Below the pieces are notes generated by a model, which had not been told where the DNA came from, searched no databases, and saw only the letters and a program-made list of their open reading frames with translations. Below are positions 1 to 4,451 of a stretch of 10,922 bases of DNA, piece by piece (the stretch's first letter is position 1; each line of letters opens with the position of its first letter). The position numbers and the translations under genes were made by a program. Source of the DNA: CAZALT01 sp964485515 (GTDB taxonomy: Bacteria > Actinomycetota > Acidimicrobiia > Acidimicrobiales > Acidimicrobilacustridaceae); contig CAZALT010000116.1 in NCBI GenBank assembly GCA_964485515.1, positions 1 through 10,922 of the forward strand. Reading direction: 5' to 3'.

Positions 1-76
1 CGACGCCGATAGAGCCGGGTTACCCATGAGCAGCGGAGCCGGGCGGTAGTACCGTGCCGGCGTTGGCGACGAGGGT

Positions 77-84
77 GGAGGGGG
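77..84 (+). promoter_or_regulatory. Shine-Dalgarno site of the 91-1047 gene
   Basis: A GGAGGGGG purine run lies with its GGAGG core 9 bases before the ATG at 91. It supports that start over any downstream one. No convincing -35/-10 pair is visible in the 76 bases before it; the closest is a TAGTAC at 47-52 with no matching -35 box at proper spacing. Confidence 0.7.
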
Positions 85-90
85 CGAACG

Positions 91-1047
91 ATGGCGGGAG
101 GTGACGAGGTCCTTCTCGACGATCGCGCCTGGCGACGTCGCAACTCGATGTGGTTGTTGCCGACCGTGTTGTGCTGCGGCCTGTTGACCTGGGGGTGCTT
201 CCTGTTCGTCGGGGTCCGGGCCAAGCGAAGATCCTGGCTCACTGCCGCCGCGGTCTACGGCGTCGCCGTCGTCGCCTACTTCGTGCTCATCGAGACCGGA
301 CCGAAGGCACCGGACGGAACATCGGACACGTCGAGCTGGCAGGGCACCGTCGGGTCGCTCTTCTTCCTGGCCGTGTGGTTCGGGGGTGCCGTGCACGCCC
401 TGATCATCAACCGACAGTGGCTTGCCTTCCTGGCCGCGCCCGAGGAGACCGTGAGCGCGCCCCCGACGTCGGGCACCGCGAGCGCACCGTCGTTCTCGAG
501 GAGCGTGACGAACCAGCTGGGCGCGCTCGATGACCCGTGGCGGTCGTTCGTGTCACAAGCCCTCACGTGGCAACGCGACATCGAGACCACGGTGGCCAAC
601 ACCGCGCCTGGACCCATGCAGGACCGCCTCCGGGACTTGGCCGGCCACGTCGACAACGGCATGACCGAGTGTTGGAAGCTCGCCCGTGGAGGCCACCAGC
701 TGACCGCGGCGCGTGCCCGCATCGACACCGTGGCCGTCACCCGACAGCTCAGCCAGCTTCCACCAGCTCGGACCGATCCGGCGATGACCCAGGTGGCCCA
801 GGCGCTTCAGGCCCAGCTCGATACGGCGACGCGCATCGAGGGTGAGGTCTCGTCGACCTACGACGGGCTGCTCGTGTTGAACGCCCGGCTGGGCGAGGTG
901 TCGGCGCGCGTGATCGAGCTGTCCGCTCGGCCCCTTGCGTTGGGAGATGCTGCGCTGGTCGATTCCGAGGTCGCGGTCGTCGTCGGCCAGTTGGCCGCCA
1001 TCCGCCAGGCGCTCACCGACCTGGACGGCTCTCCACCCGCCGCATGA
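91..1047 (+). CDS. Hypothetical membrane protein, three TM helices plus helical cytoplasmic domain
   Basis: I do not recognise a named family for this 318-residue protein. The N-terminus is hydrophilic (DDRAWRRRNS), followed by three hydrophobic segments at about residues 19-42, 49-67 and 86-106. Positively charged VRAKRRSW lies between the first two. A Pro/Ser/Thr/Ala-rich linker (about 115-140) leads to a domain at about 145-310 rich in Ala, Leu, Gln, Arg and Glu, predicted to be mainly helical and possibly coiled-coil. It starts with a DPWRSFV..AL.WQRDI stretch. No catalytic motif is visible. The start is fixed by a strong SD. It is the upstream neighbour, same strand, of a secreted nuclease gene and is linked to it by a short reading frame, so the two may be cotranscribed. 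A scaffold or sensor role at the membrane would be a guess. Confidence 0.85.
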   Translation: MAGGDEVLLDDRAWRRRNSMWLLPTVLCCGLLTWGCFLFVGVRAKRRSWLTAAAVYGVAVVAYFVLIETGPKAPDGTSDTSSWQGTVGSLFFLAVWFGGAVHALIINRQWLAFLAAPEETVSAPPTSGTASAPSFSRSVTNQLGALDDPWRSFVSQALTWQRDIETTVANTAPGPMQDRLRDLAGHVDNGMTECWKLARGGHQLTAARARIDTVAVTRQLSQLPPARTDPAMTQVAQALQAQLDTATRIEGEVSSTYDGLLVLNARLGEVSARVIELSARPLALGDAALVDSEVAVVVGQLAAIRQALTDLDGSPPAA

Positions 1048-1112
1048 CCACGCCGGCATCCGACCCAGGCCCACGTCCTCGTCAGGCACCGGCCACGACG
1101 GCCCGAACGTGA
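1044..1112 (+). CDS. Possible 22-codon coupling ORF between two genes
   Basis: This short frame starts with an ATG that overlaps the stop of the membrane-protein gene (ATGA at 1044-1047). It ends in a TGA that overlaps the ATG of the nuclease gene (TGATG at 1110-1114). The product would be a 22-residue Pro/Thr/Arg/Ala-rich peptide beginning MTTPASDPGPR. There is no SD before it. Its third-codon-position GC is visibly lower than in the flanking genes, so the peptide itself is probably not selected. It could still carry terminating ribosomes from one gene to the next. The double overlap may be chance. Confidence 0.25.
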   Translation: MTTPASDPGPRPRQAPATTART

Positions 1113-2098
1113 TGTCGCCGCCCGCACGCGAGGACATCGATCACGTGCCCGCGGCGCGCATCCCGTGGTCGGCCAGCGGGCGGTCCCTCGGCAGGGCTCG
1201 CGTGGTCGGGTTCCTCCTCGCCGCAACGCTGCTCCTCGTTCCTGCGGCGTGCTCCGACGACGACGCCGGGCAACCGTCGACGACGGCCGCGTCGTCGGGC
1301 GACGACGCGACCGAGGCCACGTCGACGACTGCCGCAACGGCCGCGGCCGACGGAACGACCGATCCTCGTGAGCTCCTCGCCCCGCTCTTGATCGACGACG
1401 GCCCGCACACCACCGATGACTACGACCGTGGCGCCTGGCATCTCTGGGACGACATCGACGGAGACGGTTGCGACGCTCGCCACCAGGCCCTGCGAGCCGC
1501 ATCGGTCGTCCCGGCCGAGGTCGACGAGCCGTGCGCCGTCGTCGCCGGCGAGTGGGTGTCGGCCTACGACGGGTTCGCCACGACCAACCCAGGTGACCTC
1601 GATGTCGACCACGTCGTTCCCCTCGCCGACGCCCACATCTCAGGCGGGTGGACCTGGACCGCCGAGCAGCGCCGCCAGTACGCCAACGACCAGGAGAACC
1701 TCTGGGTGGTGTCGGCGTCGTCGAACCGCTCCAAGCGATCGTCCGCGCCCGACCGGTGGCGCCCGGCCAACCAGACGGCGTGGTGCGAGTACGCGCAGCG
1801 CTGGACCGGCATCAAGGTGCGCTGGGCACTGACCGCCACGACGAGCGAACGCGACGCGCTCGGTCAGATGCTCGACACCTGCCCGGCCGGCACCGTGCTG
1901 TCGCTCACGCCAACCCGAACGGGCACCCCACCGGCCCCGGTGCCCACCACCGTGGCTCCCCCGCCGCCCGCCGGCGATGAGGTGTTCTACGCGAATTGCG
2001 CGGCGGCCCGGTCGGCAGGAGCAGCACCCATCCACCGGGGGGACCCCGGCTACCGCGCCGCCCTCGACCGCAACGGCGACGGCATCGCCTGCGAGTGA
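1112..2098 (+). CDS. Secreted lipoprotein HNH nuclease (GmrSD-C/DUF1524-like) with Excalibur domain
   Basis: With the ATG at 1112 the protein has 328 residues. A hydrophobic stretch at 31-46 (VVGFLLAATLLLVPAA) ends at Cys47, a plausible though imperfect lipobox (VPAAC). A Thr/Ser/Ala/Asp-rich linker fills about 48-95. Residues about 100-258 match the GmrSD C-terminal/DUF1524-type HNH fold: DVDHVVPLADAH (D166, H167), the QENL segment with Asn196, and SNRSKRSSAPDRW. Cys120, 141, 225 and 257 could form disulfides outside the cell. A Pro/Thr linker leads to an Excalibur motif (about 292-328) with FYANCAAA and the terminal DRNGDGIACE calcium-binding loop. Expected role: metal-dependent DNA cleavage at the cell surface, perhaps for nutrient use or removal of extracellular DNA. 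The start is uncertain: there is no SD, and GTG at 1109, 1145 or 1202 is possible. The longer frame from 935 is rejected because it would run through the upstream gene. Confidence 0.85.
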   Translation: MSPPAREDIDHVPAARIPWSASGRSLGRARVVGFLLAATLLLVPAACSDDDAGQPSTTAASSGDDATEATSTTAATAAADGTTDPRELLAPLLIDDGPHTTDDYDRGAWHLWDDIDGDGCDARHQALRAASVVPAEVDEPCAVVAGEWVSAYDGFATTNPGDLDVDHVVPLADAHISGGWTWTAEQRRQYANDQENLWVVSASSNRSKRSSAPDRWRPANQTAWCEYAQRWTGIKVRWALTATTSERDALGQMLDTCPAGTVLSLTPTRTGTPPAPVPTTVAPPPPAGDEVFYANCAAARSAGAAPIHRGDPGYRAALDRNGDGIACE

Positions 2099-2138
2099 CA
2101 CGACGACGGCCTCGGAGCCGGGCACCATCGAGCTACGG

Positions 2139-2150
2139 CCATGGCAGTCC
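2139..2150 (+). repeat. 12-bp direct repeat at left edge of the gap
   Basis: The sequence CCATGGCAGTCC ends directly at the first N. The identical 12 bases begin directly after the last N (2251-2262). This is most simply a true overlap between two contig ends that was not merged. A target-site duplication around an unassembled element is the alternative. Confidence 0.9.
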
Positions 2151-2250
2151 NNNNNNNNNNNNNNNNNNNNNNNNNNNNNNNNNNNNNNNNNNNNNNNNNN
2201 NNNNNNNNNNNNNNNNNNNNNNNNNNNNNNNNNNNNNNNNNNNNNNNNNN
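2151..2250. other. Assembly gap (100 N)
   Basis: The gap is exactly 100 unknown bases, a length commonly used as a placeholder when the true distance is unknown. Any reading frame crossing it is meaningless. Because both edges share 12 bases, the real distance could be zero or negative. Confidence 0.97.
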
Positions 2251-2262
2251 CCATGGCAGTCC
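2251..2262 (+). repeat. 12-bp direct repeat at right edge of the gap
   Basis: Second copy of CCATGGCAGTCC, immediately after the last N. See the left copy at 2139-2150. Confidence 0.9.
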
Positions 2263-2292
2263 GAGCACCTTGGCCGCGGCGCTCAGCTTCAT
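2251..2292 (-). pseudogene. Possible N-terminal fragment of a small HTH-like gene cut by the gap
   Basis: On the minus strand an ATG at 2292 is preceded by GAGG seven bases upstream and begins MKLSAAAKVLGLPW before reaching the N run. This opening resembles the first turn of MerR/excisionase-type helix-turn-helix proteins, which often begin with MKLSEAAKLLG-like sequences. An in-frame GTG at 2331 would add 13 residues. If the two gap edges are merged at their 12-bp overlap, the frame meets TAG two codons later, leaving only a tiny ORF. So this is a real gene start only if the gap hides sequence. Confidence is low. Confidence 0.2.
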
Positions 2293-2310
2293 CACCGGGC
2301 CTCGACCAGC

Positions 2311-2326
2311 CAACACGTCGGTGTTG
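2311..2326. promoter_or_regulatory. Perfect inverted repeat 1, possible operator
   Basis: The sequence CAACAC-GTCG-GTGTTG is a perfect 6-bp-arm dyad, 87 bases before the helicase start. It is immediately followed by a second dyad, and both share the octamer CACGTCGG in the same orientation (2314-2321 and 2329-2336). A repressor that binds as two dimers would fit this layout. No regulator gene is identifiable in the window. Confidence 0.4.
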
Positions 2327-2327
2327 C

Positions 2328-2344
2328 TCACGTCGGCGACGTGA
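2328..2344. promoter_or_regulatory. Perfect inverted repeat 2, possible operator
   Basis: The sequence TCACGTC-GGC-GACGTGA is a perfect dyad with 7-bp arms and a 3-bp spacer, one base after the first dyad and 69 bases before the helicase ATG. Its size and symmetry are typical of transcription-factor sites. It could alternatively form a hairpin in an mRNA leader, though there is no T tract for termination. Confidence 0.45.
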
Positions 2345-2400
2345 CCGGCCGATTGCTCTGGTGGAAGGCGGCGGTCTCGCCGAGGACGACGGAGCGAACG

Positions 2401-2416
2401 GACAGATGGACAGATG
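2401..2416 (+). repeat. Tandem 8-bp repeat containing the helicase start codon
   Basis: Two copies of GACAGATG lie head to tail. Each contains an ATG (2406 and 2414), in different frames. The ATG at 2406 opens a six-codon frame (MDRWAR, stop at 2424-2426) that overlaps the true start at 2414. The only SD-like GGAG (2391-2394) is 11 bases before the first ATG but 19 before the second. Confidence 0.85.
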
Positions 2417-4045
2417 GGCACGCTGATCCCCGGGGACTTCAACCTGCGGTCGTTGAAGAACGACGCGGAGCGGCGGGTGGTCGAAGCGTTCCGTGACGGC
2501 CTCGACGACGACTGGCTGATCATCCCCGGCGTCGAGCTGGCCGACCGGTACCGGGACTACGAGATCGATGTCGTGCTCGTCCATCAGCTGCACGGGGTGA
2601 CCGACATCGAGGTGAAGGGCCACAAGGTCAGCCTGCGCCAGGGTCGCTGGTGCGACGGGGCAACGGGCAGGGAGCTCGATCCCCAGCCGACCGCGCAGCT
2701 GCGCCACAACCAGCACGGGCTCGCCGGGGCGTTGCAGGCATCGTCGCCGCTGCTCGTCCACCTCGAGCTGAACGGCGGTCTGGCCTTCCCCAACGTGGAA
2801 CGCATCGAGGGCCAGCTGCCCCACGCGATCGACCCCGACCAGGTGCTGACCGCCGCCGACCTCGCCGATCCCGAAGGACCCGTCATCGAGCTGACCCGGG
2901 TGCGGATGCGCGACAGCTGGTTGCAGGAGGCCCAGGTCAAGGCGGTAGTCGATTCGTTGTGCCCCAACGCCGAGCTCGTGTCGATCCCCGACGCCCGGAC
3001 CGTGGCGGCGCGCTCGCGGCTCGACCGGCGCAGCGCCGACCAGACCACGGTGCTGGCCACCCTCGACCTGAACGCCCGGGTGGCGGTGACCGGCGCGGCG
3101 GGAACCGGCAAGACCCGCCTGGCCATGGAGTGGGCCCGGCGGGCGTGGCGACGCGACGACCCCGAGGAGCGGGTGCTGCTCACCTGCTACAACGAACCGC
3201 TCGCCGCCGAGATGCGCGAACGCATGCCCGACGATCCCGACGACATGCTCGTCGTGGGGGCCTTCCTCCAGGTGGCCCAGCAGCTCGACGGGATGCCCGC
3301 TCCCCCGCCGCTCGGCGACGGGGTCGACCCGTTCGAGTGGTGGACCGTCACGTTGCCGGCTCACATCGCCGAGCACTGGGACGCGGTGACCGAGCGGTTC
3401 GACACGATCGTGGTGGACGAGGCCCAGGACTTCAGCCCGGACTGGATCGCCATGCTCGAACGGCTCCTCGACCCCGCAGGGCCGGGCCGTCTGCTGGTCG
3501 TGGCCGATGCCCGCCAGGACCTCTACGAGCGGGGCTTCGAGGTGCCCGCCGCGGAGGACGGCTGGGTGCGGGCCGAGCTGACGAGCAACTGCCGCAACGC
3601 GCAGGCCATCGCCCGGCTGCTGCGCGCCCGTCTGGGCGGCGCCGGCGCGCCGGCCGAGCTACCCGACGGCGACGGCATCCGCGCCGTGCCGGCCGACGAC
3701 GAGGCCCAGGCCGCGGCCCAGGTGGGAGCCGAGATCCGGCGCCTGTTCGACGAGGACGGCCAGACGCCGGATTCGATCCTGGTGGTCACCACGGCCAGCG
3801 CGGTGCGCAACGAGCTGCGCGACCGCCTTCACCTCGTGCCGTGGGAGCGGCGCGACGCGGGCTCGGTGGTGTGCGAGAACGCCCACCGGGCCAAAGGCCT
3901 CGAGTCCGACACCGTGATCCTGGTGTGCCTCGACGCCGACACCCCGGCCCACCTCCTCTACGTCGCCATCAGCCGGGCCATCAGCGAGCTGGTGGTGATC
4001 GGCCCGGCGGCCGTGCACGAGCGCCTGGGGCTGACGACGGGGTGA
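2414..4045 (+). CDS. NERD domain-containing UvrD-like SF1 helicase
   Basis: This 543-residue protein joins a nuclease-like domain to an ATPase. Residues about 14-120 match the NERD fold (nuclease-related, restriction-endonuclease-like): YEIDVVLV with Asp52, then DIEVKG with Glu66 and Lys68, giving the D...ExK pattern of an active site. The helicase part shows a Q motif near Gln210, Walker A GAAGTGKT (227-234), Walker B VVDEAQD (333-339), a motif III-like LLVVADARQDLY (360-371), SNCRN with Arg394, HRAKGLE (491-497) and LLYVAISRA (514-522). It is much shorter than UvrD/Rep (about 700 residues), so the large 1B/2B insertions are mostly missing. Expected activity: ATP-driven action on DNA coupled to cleavage, in the cytoplasm. 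The start is set by the NERD domain beginning near residue 14, but the SD is weak. It stands alone on this strand and converges with the minus-strand operon 23 bases on. Proteins of this type occur in both repair and phage-defence settings, and the exact job is unknown. Confidence 0.88.
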   Translation: MGTLIPGDFNLRSLKNDAERRVVEAFRDGLDDDWLIIPGVELADRYRDYEIDVVLVHQLHGVTDIEVKGHKVSLRQGRWCDGATGRELDPQPTAQLRHNQHGLAGALQASSPLLVHLELNGGLAFPNVERIEGQLPHAIDPDQVLTAADLADPEGPVIELTRVRMRDSWLQEAQVKAVVDSLCPNAELVSIPDARTVAARSRLDRRSADQTTVLATLDLNARVAVTGAAGTGKTRLAMEWARRAWRRDDPEERVLLTCYNEPLAAEMRERMPDDPDDMLVVGAFLQVAQQLDGMPAPPPLGDGVDPFEWWTVTLPAHIAEHWDAVTERFDTIVVDEAQDFSPDWIAMLERLLDPAGPGRLLVVADARQDLYERGFEVPAAEDGWVRAELTSNCRNAQAIARLLRARLGGAGAPAELPDGDGIRAVPADDEAQAAAQVGAEIRRLFDEDGQTPDSILVVTTASAVRNELRDRLHLVPWERRDAGSVVCENAHRAKGLESDTVILVCLDADTPAHLLYVAISRAISELVVIGPAAVHERLGLTTG

Positions 4046-4063
4046 GACGCGGCGCCCGCCGTC

Positions 4064-4076
4064 GCCCCTCAGGGGC
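4064..4076. terminator. Short hairpin between convergent genes
   Basis: GCCCC-TCA-GGGGC is a perfect 5-bp stem with a 3-base loop, 19-31 bases after the helicase stop and overlapping the stop codon (TGA at 4071-4069) of the convergent small gene. There is no T run on either side. It may slow or end transcription in both directions, but this is a weak call. Confidence 0.25.
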
Positions 4077-4329
4077 TCGCAGGAGTGCTGGTACCCAGCA
4101 GGTGGGCATTCGCGGCAATCGATCCCCGCTGCGGACGGACATGCACGATGCCGTCCTCGATGTCGACGACCTCGGCGACGGCTCGGACCTGTCCTGACCC
4201 GACGACGATGAACCTCCCGGGCACGACCACCGTCGGGTCCACGGCGTCGTCCAGGAACGCCCAAGACAGACCCGAGTCATCGAGCGTGTTCAGGTCGACG
4301 CGGAGGTCGAATGGCTTCGTCTCTCCCAT
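4069..4329 (-). CDS. Small uncharacterised protein, 86 residues
   Basis: I do not recognise a named family. The protein starts MGETKPFDLRVDLNTLDD and has a clear core: LSWAFLDDAVDPTVVVPGRFIVVGSG, then QVRAVAEVVDIEDGIVHVRP. The alternating hydrophobic residues suggest a small beta-rich fold such as a barrel. It has no signal peptide, membrane helix, Cys residues or catalytic motif, so a soluble cytoplasmic protein is likely. The start is decided by a GGAGGTGG SD six bases (counted from GGAGG) before the ATG. The longer frame from 4437 lacks such a site and has a poor N-terminus. It lies 122 bases downstream of sbcC on the same strand, so it may be cotranscribed or have its own promoter. The tail overlaps a small hairpin and converges with the helicase gene. 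Confidence 0.75.
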   Translation of the reverse strand: MGETKPFDLRVDLNTLDDSGLSWAFLDDAVDPTVVVPGRFIVVGSGQVRAVAEVVDIEDGIVHVRPQRGSIAANAHLLGTSTPASP

Positions 4330-4332
4330 GGG

Positions 4333-4340
4333 CCACCTCC
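4333..4340 (-). promoter_or_regulatory. Strong Shine-Dalgarno of the 86-residue gene
   Basis: The minus strand reads GGAGGTGG here, with six bases between the GGAGG core and the ATG at 4329. It is among the best SD sites in the window and fixes the start. The same octamer precedes sbcC at 7493-7486. Confidence 0.85.
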
Positions 4341-4414
4341 CGGGTTGGGGTCCATCAGGAATCGAGGTCCGGTTCATGGTACGGGTTGTCCCACTCACCA
4401 TCTGGACGCAAGCG

Positions 4415-4451
4415 CCAACTGGCACGGGCCGGATCACCGGTCACGAGTTGG
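4415..4451 (-). terminator. Nested inverted repeat just after sbcC stop
   Basis: Directly after the sbcC TGA, the outer arms CCAACT (4415-4420) and AGTTGG (4446-4451) are complementary, with an inner CCGG-ATCA-CCGG stem (4429-4440). Together they could form an imperfect stem-loop in the sbcC transcript. There is no T tract. The right side also overlaps a 9-bp direct repeat GGTCACGAG (4439-4447 and 4450-4458). It may be a weak terminator or mRNA-stabilising structure. Confidence 0.3.

Larger units (their letters stand above)
2099..2413. other. Intergenic stretch holding an assembly gap and operator-like repeats
   Basis: No complete gene can be supported between the nuclease stop and the helicase start. 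The stretch holds a 100-N placeholder (2151-2250), identical 12-bp sequences on both sides of it, a possible truncated reading frame on the minus strand (2251-2292, perhaps from 2331), two adjacent dyads (2311-2344) and an 8-bp tandem repeat reaching into the helicase start. A promoter for the helicase should lie at about 2300-2400, but no clear -35/-10 pair stands out. Confidence 0.7.

Noticed and set aside
12..43. 8-bp direct repeat GAGCCGGG at 12-19 and 36-43
   Set aside because: Short and GC-rich; expected by chance here and not tied to any gene feature.
2..49. Open frame from the left edge to TAG at 47-49, possible tail of an upstream gene
   Set aside because: Only 15 codons are visible and no coupling or motif supports it; too short to call, though the real upstream gene could end here.
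935..1111. Upstream extension of the HNH lipoprotein to the ATG at 935
   Set aside because: It would overlap 113 bases of the membrane-protein gene and place a non-signal Arg/Ser-rich sequence before the signal peptide.
1640..3376. 578-codon minus-strand open frame across the gap
   Set aside because: It runs through the 100 N and lies opposite the nuclease and NERD-helicase genes; low-complexity product without motifs.
2650..4197. 515-codon plus-strand open frame in another frame of the helicase gene
   Set aside because: Arg/Pro/Gly-rich shadow typical of high-GC coding sequence; the helicase motifs are in the other frame.
4330..4437. N-terminal extension of the 86-residue protein to 4437
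   Set aside because: The strong SD at 4333-4340 fixes the internal ATG, and the extra residues look non-coding.
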